From CAZEPT01 sp964626965 (GTDB lineage Bacteria; Patescibacteriota; Minisyncoccia; Phycocordibacterales; UBA9973), in the NCBI GenBank assembly GCA_964626965.1, contig CAZVHB010000002.1, positions 1-64,000 of the forward strand: a DNA stretch of 64,000 nucleotides, in the 5' to 3' direction. How positions within the stretch are numbered: position 1 is the stretch's first letter; each line of letters opens with the position of its first letter. Under the pieces are notes generated by a model that saw only the letters and a list, made by a program, of their open reading frames with translations, did no database searches and was not told where the DNA came from. Shown here piece by piece: positions 1 through 7,958 of this stretch. Made by a program: the position numbers and the translations under genes.

Positions 1-63
1 ACAACAAAACTTAAATTTTTTAAAAAACAAACCAAACAAAAACATTTAAACACTAAACAAACC

Positions 64-97
64 GCCGAGCCCGGTTTGGGGGCTCGGCCTTCTTTTT
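64..97 (+). terminator. Rho-independent terminator
   Basis: A 9-bp GC stem (GCCGAGCCC at 64-72, GGGCTCGGC at 80-88) with a 7-nt loop is followed by a T-rich tract. It would end a gene lying left of the window. Confidence 0.8.
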
Positions 98-151
98 GTA
101 TTATTAATGTATTACTATAACCTGTAACCTAACACCTACAAACTAGCTCAT

Positions 152-676
152 ATGACCTTCCAAGAATTAGAATCACACATACAAAACTCACAAAGTATTC
201 GTGTGCCGTTTGCACTCAACGAAATGCTCTGGTGCAAGCCATTTGCCGAATATATCAATAACAAATATGGTTTTTCATATACTGAAGTGAGAAAAGACAA
301 AGATCTCGACGCTCTTGGAATTGATGTTATTCTTACTTCAGAAAATAATACAGATACTAATATCGAATTACCACTATTGATCCAATTAACCCATGCCCGC
401 GAGTACGACATGTCGCCAGTTGCATATAGTAAAGAAGTGACACTTACGGGGAAACCGATTCTTGAAGCACTTCAACATAAATGTACGATCTACAAAAAAC
501 GCCACATAGATACAGAAAAATTAATCCTCATTATTCAAGGAGTTCTTGACGCTTCATATATTGAGGCCCTTAAATCTGAAGAACAATTCATGTCTCAGAT
601 AGATGCCCATGACTGTTTTGACGGTGTGTACTATATTTCCGATAAAGTGTGTGTTTTGAAAGATTATATTGTATAA
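152..676 (+). CDS. Hypothetical protein (174 aa)
   Basis: I do not recognise this protein. It is a soluble, mixed alpha/beta protein of 174 residues with no signal peptide or membrane segment. A stretch near residues 52-80 (LDALGIDVILT, then LLIQLTHARE) resembles the two central strands of PD-(D/E)XK nuclease-like folds, but the usual E-x-K is not clear, so this is only a weak hint. The stop codon lies inside the -10 region of the next gene, rpiB. The ATG at 152 is the first good start and the frame is open throughout. Confidence 0.6.
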   Translation: MTFQELESHIQNSQSIRVPFALNEMLWCKPFAEYINNKYGFSYTEVRKDKDLDALGIDVILTSENNTDTNIELPLLIQLTHAREYDMSPVAYSKEVTLTGKPILEALQHKCTIYKKRHIDTEKLILIIQGVLDASYIEALKSEEQFMSQIDAHDCFDGVYYISDKVCVLKDYIV

Positions 677-677
677 T
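672..677 (+). promoter_or_regulatory. -10 box of rpiB
   Basis: TATAAT at 672-677 lies 8 nt before the rpiB ATG and overlaps the stop codon of the preceding gene. A transcript would start at or just before the start codon, leaving no room for a Shine-Dalgarno site. Confidence 0.5.
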
Positions 678-685
678 CACTGTAT

Positions 686-1180
686 ATGAAAAAAATTCTA
701 CTCGCCTCTGATCATGCTGGTTTTGAGCTTAAAGAAGCGATTCAAGCAGAACTTACAGAAGCAGGTTATAAAGTCGAAGACATTGGTGCGCTATTTTATG
801 AACCGAATGATGACTATCCTGACTTTATTCAACCTCTTGCAGAGCGTATTGCTAAAGAACCTGAAAGTATCGGGATTATTTTTGGTGGATCAGGACAAGG
901 TGAAGCAATGGTAGCAAATCGTGTGCCTGGTGTGCGTTGCGCAGTATTTTATGGACCAAAAAGCCCAACTACTGCGGTAGATATTACAGGAAGACTCTCA
1001 CAAAATGATTTTGAAATTGTCAGACTTGCGAAAATGCATAATAATGCAAACGTGCTCTCTATTGGAGCTCGTTTTATGACGATAAATGATGTGAAGACTG
1101 CTGTACAAATTTTTCTTGGCACAATCTATATTGAGGAAGAACGACTACAGAGAAGAATAGAAAAAATAGATGCAAAGTAA
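686..1180 (+). CDS. rpiB: Ribose-5-phosphate isomerase B
   Basis: Interconverts ribose-5-phosphate and ribulose-5-phosphate in the non-oxidative pentose phosphate pathway (RpiB/LacAB family). The family N-terminus is visible (SDHAG, residues 8-12), as are the phosphate/anion loop GGSGQGEAMVANRVPGVRCA (67-86) and the NANVLSIGAR segment near 120. The position where E. coli RpiB has its catalytic Cys is Gly67 here; other RpiB proteins also lack that Cys, so activity is still plausible. At 164 aa it is slightly longer than the usual ~150. It is followed by rpe, the next pathway enzyme. Confidence 0.92.
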   Translation: MKKILLASDHAGFELKEAIQAELTEAGYKVEDIGALFYEPNDDYPDFIQPLAERIAKEPESIGIIFGGSGQGEAMVANRVPGVRCAVFYGPKSPTTAVDITGRLSQNDFEIVRLAKMHNNANVLSIGARFMTINDVKTAVQIFLGTIYIEEERLQRRIEKIDAK

Positions 1181-1222
1181 GTATAAGAGTTTAGTATAAG
1201 TATAAGGAAAAAGAAAAAATAC

Positions 1223-1933
1223 ATGAACGAAAATATAGAACACAAAATAGTACCAGGAATACTTGTTGATAGTTATCAAAATATACAGACATGTGTTGGC
1301 TTGGTAAAAGACGCAGTAAAGCTCGTTCAGCTCGATGTTTGTGATGGTATCTACACAGCACATAAGACGTGGCCGTACTCACAAAAAAATCTCGAAGAAT
1401 ACGAAGAGATCCTCATGCAGGATGCTGGGCTTCCATACTGGGATAGTGCAAACTACGAACTTGACCTGATGGTCAAAAATGCTCATACACTCTTTTTCTC
1501 TGATTGGCTTCTTCTTGGTCCCTCAAATATTGTCTTTCATCTAGAAGCTGAAGATCGTGAATCTTTCTTGGAATTTTTACAAAATCTCGATCCATTCTAT
1601 TTTGAAACGATGAAGATCGGTATTGCTATAAATACCGACACTGACGTCGAGCTCCTCGCTCCGTTTATTGAATATATTTCTTTTGTGCAGTGTATGGGTA
1701 TTGATCATATCGGTGTACAAGGTGAACAATTTAGTGATAAAGCAATCGATCAAATACAACGAGTGCGAGAAATTGCGCCAAACATAGACATCACTGTGGA
1801 TGGAGGAATTACGTTTAACACCCTCAAAAAGCTCAAACAGTACAATATCGCTCGATTTGTTGTTGGCTCAACTATCTACACTTCAGCAGACCAAGAAGAG
1901 ACTATTCGTCAATTGGAGGAAATTTTGAATTAA
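1223..1933 (+). CDS. rpe: Ribulose-phosphate 3-epimerase-like protein
   Basis: A TIM-barrel epimerase that converts ribulose-5-phosphate to xylulose-5-phosphate. It has LDVCDG (37-42), matching the family's H-x-D-x-M-D-G, then HLEA, a divergent central motif QCMGIDHIGVQGEQF, and ITVDGGI near 190-196 with the second catalytic Asp (D193). The metal-ligand His of the first motif is Gln36 and Met is Cys40, so it is a divergent member. Its place between rpiB and transketolase supports the role. The upstream AAGGAAAAAG could act as a weak ribosome binding site. Confidence 0.82.
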   Translation: MNENIEHKIVPGILVDSYQNIQTCVGLVKDAVKLVQLDVCDGIYTAHKTWPYSQKNLEEYEEILMQDAGLPYWDSANYELDLMVKNAHTLFFSDWLLLGPSNIVFHLEAEDRESFLEFLQNLDPFYFETMKIGIAINTDTDVELLAPFIEYISFVQCMGIDHIGVQGEQFSDKAIDQIQRVREIAPNIDITVDGGITFNTLKKLKQYNIARFVVGSTIYTSADQEETIRQLEEILN

Positions 1934-1945
1934 GAGACTTCCTGT

Positions 1946-2020
1946 GTCATTCCGGACTTGATCCGGAATCTAGGACTATGTAATAAATACAACTGGATAC
2001 CGGATCAAGTCCGGTATGAC
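1946..2020. repeat. TCCGGA-type palindromic repeat, copy 1 (paired arms)
   Basis: The left arm 1946-1974 (GTCATTCCGGACTTGATCC and on) and right arm 1993-2020 (CTGGATACCGGATCAAGTCC and on) are each self-complementary and are inverted with respect to each other. The same unit recurs at 7705, 9808, 31464, 36222 and 40822. It lies between rpe and tktN. Confidence 0.85.
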
Positions 2021-2059
2021 AACAATGATACTATTGTTTTGCTTTAATAATAAATACGA

Positions 2060-2065
2060 TATACT
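2060..2065 (+). promoter_or_regulatory. -10 box of the transketolase operon
   Basis: TATACT ends exactly 6 nt before the ATG at 2072, predicting a leaderless transcript. It starts the tktN-mazG-tktC-DUF3750 operon. Confidence 0.55.
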
Positions 2066-2071
2066 ACTCTT

Positions 2072-2932
2072 ATGACTGACGAACAAATAAAAAACCTCGA
2101 AATACACGCAAATGATATTCGAGAAAGTATCATTGAAATGCTTGTAGAAGCAGGCTCAGGACATACAGCAGGACCACTTGGTATGACTGACATCTTTACG
2201 TATCTCTATTTTCACGCACTCAATCATGATCCAAAGAATCCAGCTTGGGCTGATCGAGACAGACTCGTCCTTTCAAATGGACATATAACCCCAGTACTCT
2301 ATCCAACAATGGCGCACGCTGGGTATTTTCCAGTATCAGAACTTTTGACACTTCGTAAATTTGGAACACGACTCCAAGGACATCCTCATCGAGAATATTT
2401 ACCAATGCTTGAAACTTCAAGTGGTCCACTCGGCGCAGGACTTTCACAAGCTGTTGGTATGGCACTCGCTGATAGAATAGACAACGGTGTTACAACAGAT
2501 AAATTCTTTTACTGTATGCTTGGTGATGGGGAACTCAACGAAGGACAAAACTGGGAAGCAATCATGCTTGCAGGGAAAGAGCGTCTTCATAATCTCATAG
2601 CAATCGTTGACCGAAACAATATTCAGATTGATGGATACACCGAAGACATCATGCCACTTGATGACTTGGTAAAAAAATGGGAAGCATTCAACTGGCATGT
2701 ACAAGAAATAGATGGGCATAATTTTGAAGCAATTGACGAAGCAATAGGAAAAGCAAAAGCAGTGTTTGAAAAACCATCAGTGATTATTGCGCGAACTATT
2801 CCAGGTAAAGGTGTCAAAAAATTTGAACGTGATTATCACTGGCACGGTAAAGCTCCAAATAAAGATGAAGCAAATATGGCTCTCAAAGAACTTCGCACAT
2901 TGGGTGGTAAAATTATAAGTGAACACGAGTAG
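2072..2932 (+). CDS. Transketolase, N-terminal subunit
   Basis: The thiamine-diphosphate-binding half of a split transketolase, which transfers two-carbon ketol units in the pentose phosphate pathway. It has GSGHTAG (28-34), SNGHITP (68-74), SSGPLGAGLSQAVGMA (116-131) and the ThDP/Mg motif GDGELNEG (151-158) with the closing NN at 182-183. At 286 aa it corresponds to the PP domain only. The Pyr and C-terminal domains are encoded separately at 3304. The two halves are not adjacent: a MazG-like gene lies between them. Confidence 0.95.
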   Translation: MTDEQIKNLEIHANDIRESIIEMLVEAGSGHTAGPLGMTDIFTYLYFHALNHDPKNPAWADRDRLVLSNGHITPVLYPTMAHAGYFPVSELLTLRKFGTRLQGHPHREYLPMLETSSGPLGAGLSQAVGMALADRIDNGVTTDKFFYCMLGDGELNEGQNWEAIMLAGKERLHNLIAIVDRNNIQIDGYTEDIMPLDDLVKKWEAFNWHVQEIDGHNFEAIDEAIGKAKAVFEKPSVIIARTIPGKGVKKFERDYHWHGKAPNKDEANMALKELRTLGGKIISEHE

Positions 2933-2945
2933 TAGTAACTCTTTT

Positions 2946-3311
2946 ATGATTAAAGCTCAAACAGAAATAAGAACATATCTCAAAGAACGTAATTGGGATA
3001 AACTTAAACCAGTTGATTTAGCGAAATCAATAAGTATCGAATCAGCTGAACTCCTAGAAATATTTCAATGGAAGGATTTATCGATTAAAGAGCTAAAAGC
3101 TAACCCGGAAAAACTCCAAGCATTAAAAGATGAAATTGCTGATATTTGTATTTATGCGATTGAAATGGGAATCATTTTAAATGAAGACATAGAAGAAATT
3201 ATTTTACAGAAGCTTGAGAAAGTTAAGAAAAAATATCCAGTGGAACTAATAAAAGGAAGAAATAACGAGAATTATTTTAAGATCAAAAAAGAGTACAGAA
3301 AAAATGCTTAA
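2946..3311 (+). CDS. MazG-like nucleotide pyrophosphohydrolase
   Basis: A small all-alpha protein of the MazG/RS21-C6 superfamily, which hydrolyses nucleoside triphosphates to monophosphates and pyrophosphate (house-cleaning). It shows the paired metal motifs E32-SA-E35 and E63-IA-D66 (numbered from the ATG at 2946). The chosen start is ATG 2946; an in-frame GTG at 2919 would overlap the end of tktN by 14 nt. The stop overlaps the start of tktC by 8 nt (3304-3311), so it is translated as part of the transketolase operon. Confidence 0.85.
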   Translation: MIKAQTEIRTYLKERNWDKLKPVDLAKSISIESAELLEIFQWKDLSIKELKANPEKLQALKDEIADICIYAIEMGIILNEDIEEIILQKLEKVKKKYPVELIKGRNNENYFKIKKEYRKNA

Positions 3312-4287
3312 TCCAAACTTAAATCAAAATATATTTAACACTGATGTCGAACAAGCACCTATTCGTAAAGGATACGGAACAGGGCTTTTGAAAGCAGGTG
3401 AACAAAACGAATCCGTCGTGGCTCTTTGTGCTGACTTGACCGAATCTACTCAGATGCATCTTTTTAAAGAAAAATTTCCGAATCGTTTTATTGAAATCGG
3501 TGTTGCTGAACAGAACTTAGCTTCTGTTGCGTCAGGTATGTCAGCGATGGATAAAATTCCTTTTATTTCATCATACGCGATGTTTTCTCCTGGGCGTAAC
3601 TGGGAACAAATTCGCACTACTATCTGCTACAACGACCGCAAGGTTATCATCGCCGGATCTCACGCAGGAATCTCTGTTGGACCAGATGGTGGAACACACC
3701 AAGCTATCGAAGATATCGCAATCACTCGTGTCATACCTAACATGACTATCATTTCTCCTTGTGACAGTATTGAAGCGGAAAAAGCTACATTGGCATGTCT
3801 TGCATGTAAAACACCCGTATACTTGCGTTTAGCGCGTGAGAAGACACCTATTATCACAACAGCTGAGACTCCTTTTGAAATAGGAAAAGGATACGTTGTA
3901 TTTGGAGACACGACAGACGTAGATGTTGCCATTTTCGCAACTGGCGCACTTGTGTATCAGTCAATTCTTACCGCACAAAAACTTACCGAAGTAGGGAAGA
4001 AGATTACTGTTGTAAATATTCACACTATCAAGCCACTTGATACAACACTCGTCCTTGAACTCGCACAAAAAGCAAAGTTCGGTATTGTTAGTGTCGAAGA
4101 ACACCAAAAAGCTGGTGGACTTGGAAGTTGCATTTCTGAATTTCTCGCACAAAATCACCCGACACGACAAGCTTTTGTTGGAGTGGACGACAAGTTTGGT
4201 CAATCAGGTACACCTCTTGAACTTATCGAACACTACGGACTCGGTGTAGATGGTATTACAAAAGCAGTAAATAGTTTACTTGGATAA
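3304..4287 (+). CDS. Transketolase, C-terminal subunit
   Basis: The pyrimidine-binding and C-terminal domains of split transketolase. The catalytic Glu sits in EIGVAEQN (E69). The segment ISSYAMFSPGRNWEQIRTTI and the phosphate/substrate loop GSHAGISVGPDGGTHQAIEDIA are typical, as is TKPL-like HTIKPLD near 245. At 327 aa it complements the 286-aa N-terminal subunit to a normal total length. It overlaps the MazG-like gene upstream by 8 nt and is nearly contiguous with the DUF3750-like gene downstream. Confidence 0.95.
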   Translation: MLNPNLNQNIFNTDVEQAPIRKGYGTGLLKAGEQNESVVALCADLTESTQMHLFKEKFPNRFIEIGVAEQNLASVASGMSAMDKIPFISSYAMFSPGRNWEQIRTTICYNDRKVIIAGSHAGISVGPDGGTHQAIEDIAITRVIPNMTIISPCDSIEAEKATLACLACKTPVYLRLAREKTPIITTAETPFEIGKGYVVFGDTTDVDVAIFATGALVYQSILTAQKLTEVGKKITVVNIHTIKPLDTTLVLELAQKAKFGIVSVEEHQKAGGLGSCISEFLAQNHPTRQAFVGVDDKFGQSGTPLELIEHYGLGVDGITKAVNSLLG

Positions 4288-4288
4288 A

Positions 4289-4738
4289 ATGGAGAATCCG
4301 GCATATCGATTTGCAATATATTCAACACCAATCACATTTCCGCTTTGTTTCGCAGTTCACACTTGGGTTGTTCTTCAGTCACCAGAATTTGGTGTACACC
4401 GGTACGAAATTCACTGTTACAAAAATACTAAAAGTAGAAATTATTTTTACATAAATAGTGTCCCTGAAAAACAAGGTATGTCTGTGTTTGGTTTTTTAAA
4501 TTATTGGAAAAGTACTCTCAAATTTCCATCAAGTTGTGTGTATGAAATAAGTGGAGAAGACGCAAAGGAATTTATCCTACACATTGAAAGCATACTATGG
4601 AATTATTCATATTTGAATAAATATAGAGTATATCCCGGCCCAAATTCAAATACCTTTACGCAATGGGTAATAGAAAAAGCTGGACTTCAGGATAAAGCAG
4701 AGCTTCCATGGAATGCATTTGGAAAAGATTATAACTAA
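4289..4738 (+). CDS. DUF3750-like protein
   Basis: A 149-aa soluble protein of unknown function. The C-terminal segment with YPGPNSNTFTQWV followed by a leucine/proline-rich tail matches what I remember of the DUF3750 family; that assignment is from memory and moderate. The start is taken as ATG 4289, 1 nt after the tktC stop; a TTG at 4280 is also in frame. It is the last gene of the transketolase operon, closed by the terminator at 4737. Confidence 0.7.
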   Translation: MENPAYRFAIYSTPITFPLCFAVHTWVVLQSPEFGVHRYEIHCYKNTKSRNYFYINSVPEKQGMSVFGFLNYWKSTLKFPSSCVYEISGEDAKEFILHIESILWNYSYLNKYRVYPGPNSNTFTQWVIEKAGLQDKAELPWNAFGKDYN

Positions 4739-4765
4739 AAACACCCAGCAGTGGGTGTTTTTATA
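4737..4765. terminator. Bidirectional terminator
   Basis: The stem AAAAACACCC (4737-4746) / GGGTGTTTTT (4753-4762) has A and T tracts on both sides. It serves the DUF3750-like gene on the plus strand and the small gene at 4766 on the minus strand. Confidence 0.8.
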
Positions 4766-4981
4766 TTATTCTGGTTTTTGTTCTTCGTCTTCTGGGCTCC
4801 AATCTTTCAATTTATGTCGGTCATGAGCCATATCATCAACTGCTTGTTTTACCATGTCATCTATTTGCCCAACTTCCAGCTCGTCGAAACGAATATCGTA
4901 ATAATCGGCAGACGGACCCTCCACATTTTCTGGTTTTTGAAACGGCATTTTTACGTATCCTTTTTTAGGTCCTTCTTCCAT
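4766..4981 (-). CDS. Small acidic hypothetical protein (71 aa)
   Basis: I do not recognise this protein. It is short, charged and acidic at the C-terminus (DDMAHDRHKLKDWSPEDEEQKPE), with no membrane segment. Its start codon is 1 nt after the stop of the PfkB kinase gene, so the pair is one transcription unit and is probably translationally coupled. The opposite-strand open frame is hydrophobic and looks like a shadow. Confidence 0.6.
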   Translation of the reverse strand: MEEGPKKGYVKMPFQKPENVEGPSADYYDIRFDELEVGQIDDMVKQAVDDMAHDRHKLKDWSPEDEEQKPE

Positions 4982-4982
4982 A

Positions 4983-5978
4983 CTAATTTATTTTCTTAGC
5001 TTTATACTCTTCTGGTGCTTTAGACAAAAAGTCGAGCAATTGTTGTCGATTCAAAAGTCCTTCCTGTGCACCGATTTTCTGCACAACTGACATAGAGTTT
5101 ATCGGCCCCCAAGATAATGCCTGATCAGGACTCATCCCAAGAAGAAGTGCAACAGTAAACGTCGAAGCAAATGCATCCCCGGCACCAGTTCTTTCAAATG
5201 GAGTGTGTGGGTAAATACCGATAAAATGCGCGTCTGTCCCATCGTACGTGTATGCTCCGTTGAATCCATCAGTCATACAAATGAGCTTTGGTCCGAGACC
5301 CATCAATCCTTGCATCAGTTTTACCTTATCATGTTCTTCTATCTTTAGGATACGCTGTGCTTCTTCAACATTACAGAAAAAGACATCTGTTTCTTCGTAA
5401 ACATCCTTGAGCGCTTCAACACCGAGCTTCATTTGAAATGTCCCAGGTTGAAAAGCGAGCTTTGTTTCTGGGTGAGCTTTTACATATGCTGCTATTTCAT
5501 GGTGATAGTCGATAGAATTTTCTCCCATAGATGAGAGATAGAGCCATTTTGGTGCAGGCATGTTGATAGGAAGAGAGTAGGGAAATGGAGCGTGTTTAAC
5601 AAGAATAGTTCGCTCTACGTCATACCAGAGCACATAGTGATAGTTCGTCGGGTATTCAGTATTCATTTTCATATATTCGATACCGACATGCTCTTTCTCA
5701 AGTTGATCAAGACAATCTTTTCCATTTTGATCTGCTCCGACAGTTGCGATAAGCGCAGATGATACTCCGAGGCGAGCAGCAGATACTGCGGCGTTCGGAC
5801 TATTACCAACTGCTTTAATAACTGTGACACTTTCATATGGAACCTTGTCACCAAAACGAACACAGAGTTCGCAACTTTCGTTATTAATATTACAATGTAC
5901 TGCCGCGTCTTTTATTTTTATAAATGCATCAGTGACAATATCACCGATGGCTACGAAATCATATTTTTTATTTTCCAT
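4983..5978 (-). CDS. PfkB-family carbohydrate/nucleoside kinase
   Basis: A ribokinase-fold ATP-dependent kinase that phosphorylates a sugar or nucleoside. It has the N-terminal AIGDIVTDAF, the NAAVSAARLG helix segment and the C-terminal signature RTGAGDAFASTF with catalytic Asp268 (numbered from the ATG at 5978). The substrate cannot be read from sequence; adenosine, ribose and fructose-phosphate kinases all share these motifs. The start at 5978 is preferred because it gives the normal family N-terminus. An upstream in-frame ATG at 6047 would add 23 residues encoded by the inverted-repeat element at 5977-6100. Confidence 0.88.
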   Translation of the reverse strand: MENKKYDFVAIGDIVTDAFIKIKDAAVHCNINNESCELCVRFGDKVPYESVTVIKAVGNSPNAAVSAARLGVSSALIATVGADQNGKDCLDQLEKEHVGIEYMKMNTEYPTNYHYVLWYDVERTILVKHAPFPYSLPINMPAPKWLYLSSMGENSIDYHHEIAAYVKAHPETKLAFQPGTFQMKLGVEALKDVYEETDVFFCNVEEAQRILKIEEHDKVKLMQGLMGLGPKLICMTDGFNGAYTYDGTDAHFIGIYPHTPFERTGAGDAFASTFTVALLLGMSPDQALSWGPINSMSVVQKIGAQEGLLNRQQLLDFLSKAPEEYKAKKIN

Positions 5979-6100
5979 CCCGTTAGAAGTAGGAAATCCT
6001 GAGATTTCCGTCCTTAAATTACTTTTTAATAAAATATTTTTCCCCACTTACATTTTGTACCCGCTCACATACAGTAAACTACCTGACTTCTAACGGGATC
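5977..6100 (-). repeat. Element with ATCCCGTTAGAAG inverted ends, copy 1
   Basis: Identical 13-nt ends in inverted orientation (ATCCCGTTAGAAG on the plus strand at 5977-5989, its complement at 6088-6100) bound about 120 bp. On the minus strand the element ends ...CTTCTAACGGGAT, and the last AT together with the next G forms the PfkB kinase start codon. A second copy abuts the gene at 7957. Confidence 0.7.
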
Positions 6101-6142
6101 CCATACAGAGATTATATCACTTTAAGGGAGTGAGATAACTAC

Positions 6143-6171
6143 TTGACAAATATGAATATTTAGCATACAAT
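6143..6171 (+). promoter_or_regulatory. Sigma-70-type promoter
   Basis: TTGACA (6143-6148), a 17-nt spacer and TACAAT (6166-6171) precede the gene at 6188. This is the best-matching promoter in the window, and unlike many others here it leaves a leader of about 10 nt. Confidence 0.75.
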
Positions 6172-6187
6172 TATAAAAAACTTAAAA

Positions 6188-6733
6188 ATGAGTAAAAAAA
6201 CACGTCCTCAATTAGAAATTGTCTTTACTATTGATTCAAAAAAGATTATTGAAGAGCAAATTAGGCTCTACGGTCTAAAAAATAAGACCTTAGGGCTCTA
6301 TGATTTTTATCACTCTAATGTGCCTCAAAATATTGAAATTATATTGCGACACAAAAACGCGACTCAAATACTGAAAGAACAGACTCCCAAAAAAGTAAGT
6401 CTGAAGTCTTTAAAGAAGAAAACGAAAGAAATCGAACTTTTTTCTTTTCTAAAAGAATTTTATGATTTTCAATCAAAGAAGAGTAGAGCAACTGCCAGGA
6501 GGATATGTACTATTATAGAACTTTGCTATGACCAGTCAGGAGCAGCGGGTATTAATCCTCCTCCTTTCTATAAACCAAAAGCTTATGAGAATAAAATATT
6601 CCTATATGATTTTTTGTTTTTAGTCAAAGACGAATTTTGGAAATTCAGGAATATTGGTGAAAAAGGAATAAGGTTATTTGAAGAATACCTTTTAAGTAAG
6701 GGATTTTACTTCCTGAAATCTGAGGAGAAATAA
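6188..6733 (+). CDS. Hypothetical protein with alpha-CTD-like C-terminal motif
   Basis: A 181-aa basic protein (pI clearly high from its Lys/Arg content) with no membrane segment. I do not recognise the N-terminal part. The C-terminal 30 residues (FRNIGEKGIRLFEEYLLSKG, from residue 153) resemble the helix-hairpin-helix of the RNA polymerase alpha-subunit C-terminal domain, which suggests DNA or protein binding. It is monocistronic, with a near-consensus promoter and its own terminator. Confidence 0.6.
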   Translation: MSKKTRPQLEIVFTIDSKKIIEEQIRLYGLKNKTLGLYDFYHSNVPQNIEIILRHKNATQILKEQTPKKVSLKSLKKKTKEIELFSFLKEFYDFQSKKSRATARRICTIIELCYDQSGAAGINPPPFYKPKAYENKIFLYDFLFLVKDEFWKFRNIGEKGIRLFEEYLLSKGFYFLKSEEK

Positions 6734-6764
6734 GGATGGTATTTTGTTTGTAAAGTAAAATTAG

Positions 6765-6796
6765 AAACCCCGACATTTGATCGGGGTTTGTTTTTA
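6765..6796 (+). terminator. Rho-independent terminator
   Basis: The stem AAACCCCGA (6765-6773) / TCGGGGTTT (6781-6789) is followed by GTTTTTATTT. It ends the gene at 6188. Confidence 0.85.
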
Positions 6797-6810
6797 TTTA
6801 TACGAGAAAG

Positions 6811-6816
6811 TATAAT
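6811..6816 (+). promoter_or_regulatory. -10 box of the aldolase gene
   Basis: TATAAT ends exactly 6 nt before the ATG at 6823, so the mRNA would start at the initiator codon. Confidence 0.6.
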
Positions 6817-6822
6817 AAAGCC

Positions 6823-7698
6823 ATGGAAAAATCTTTAAAGAATCTTATTCAAGATGTCCGAGCGAACAAACGCGCTATCGGGCATTTTAATGTGTCGAAT
6901 TTAGACGCTATTCACGGCATTGTTGAAGCAGCAGAAGAACTAAATGTTCCTATTATTCTTGGTGCAACAGAAGGCGAGGAAAATTATATTGATATTGAAG
7001 TACTCTCAGCTATTGTCCAAGTTCTTAAAAAAACTGCAAAAGTTCCTGTGTTTCTCAATGCCGATCATCACTATTCATTTGAAGCGGTTAAAAAAGCACT
7101 CGATGCGGGATATGATATGGCCATTATTGACCTCGTCAAACTTCCACTTGAAGAAAATATTAAAATTACAAAGCAGTGTGTGGACTACGCTCGTGAGCTG
7201 GCGCATAGAACTGGACGAGAGATACTTATCGAAGCTGAACTTGGCTTCATTGGTGCATCTTCAAAAATGCTCGATAGTGTTCCAGAAGGAGCGGGTGAAG
7301 CTACAATGACCAAACCAGAAGACGCAAAGCATTTTATAGACAGTACTGGTATCGATCTTCTTGCTCCATCTGTCGGTAATATTCATGGTATGGTCAAATC
7401 TGGTGAACCAGCACTGCATCCAGAACGAGTCAGAGAAATTTATGAAGCAACCGGCATTCCAATGGTACTCCATGGTGCATCCGGCAATACTGATGCCGAC
7501 GTCCGTGCATGTATCGAGGCTGGTGTCGCTATCGTGCACATCAACACAGAAATTCGTGTTGCCTATAAAAATGCACTCATCGACAGTCTCACAAATACTC
7601 ATAAAGACGAAATTGCTCCGTATAAATATCTCCCACAAGCAAAAGATGCGATTAAAGCTGTGGTACTTCAAAAACTAAAGGTGTTTAGTAATTTATAA
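6823..7698 (+). CDS. Class II fructose-bisphosphate aldolase family protein
   Basis: A zinc-dependent aldolase of the Fba/KbaY/GatY family, cleaving or forming fructose-1,6-bisphosphate (or a related ketose bisphosphate). It has the catalytic Asp and first Zn ligand in NADHH (D81, H82), EAELG near 138, SVGNIHGM (183-190) with Zn-ligand His188, LHGASG (216-221) with His217, and NTEIRVAY near 246. The LHGGSG motif reads LHGASG here. At 291 aa it is normal length. It is leaderless by promoter position and is followed by a repeat. Confidence 0.92.
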   Translation: MEKSLKNLIQDVRANKRAIGHFNVSNLDAIHGIVEAAEELNVPIILGATEGEENYIDIEVLSAIVQVLKKTAKVPVFLNADHHYSFEAVKKALDAGYDMAIIDLVKLPLEENIKITKQCVDYARELAHRTGREILIEAELGFIGASSKMLDSVPEGAGEATMTKPEDAKHFIDSTGIDLLAPSVGNIHGMVKSGEPALHPERVREIYEATGIPMVLHGASGNTDADVRACIEAGVAIVHINTEIRVAYKNALIDSLTNTHKDEIAPYKYLPQAKDAIKAVVLQKLKVFSNL

Positions 7699-7704
7699 GA
7701 ATCT

Positions 7705-7819
7705 GTCATTCCGGACCCGGATCCGGAATCCAGAGTTTTGAAATATATACACCTGGATCCTGAATCATACCCCAGGGTATACTCTCTTGCAGAGCAATTC
7801 ACCTAAAGTTCAGGATGAC
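7705..7819. repeat. TCCGGA-type palindromic repeat, copy 2, with 37-nt insertion
   Basis: The left arm is 7705-7733. The right arm (7753-7767 plus 7805-7819) is interrupted at its centre by a 37-nt segment (7768-7804) beginning TACCCCAGGGTATACTC and ending GCAATTCACCT. The identical insertion, with one base changed, interrupts the repeat at 36279. Confidence 0.8.
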
Positions 7820-7839
7820 AGTACAAAAAAATAACATGA

Positions 7840-7958
7840 ATCCCGTTAGAAGCCGCGATCGCAATTATACATAAAACATATGAAAAATAAGTATCAAAAT
7901 ATTATCAATCTAATTAAGCAAAATCGCTCATTGATCGCGATCTGCTTCTAAGCGGGAT
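7840..7958 (+). repeat. Element with ATCCCGTTAGAAG inverted ends, copy 2
   Basis: The left end ATCCCGTTAGAAG (7840-7852) is followed by CCGCGATCGCAAT. The right end reads ATTGATCGCGATC then CTTCTAAGCGGGAT, so the inverted match continues inward with small differences. The element ends flush at the ATG of the GlcD-like gene (7957), as copy 1 does at the PfkB kinase gene. Confidence 0.7.
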
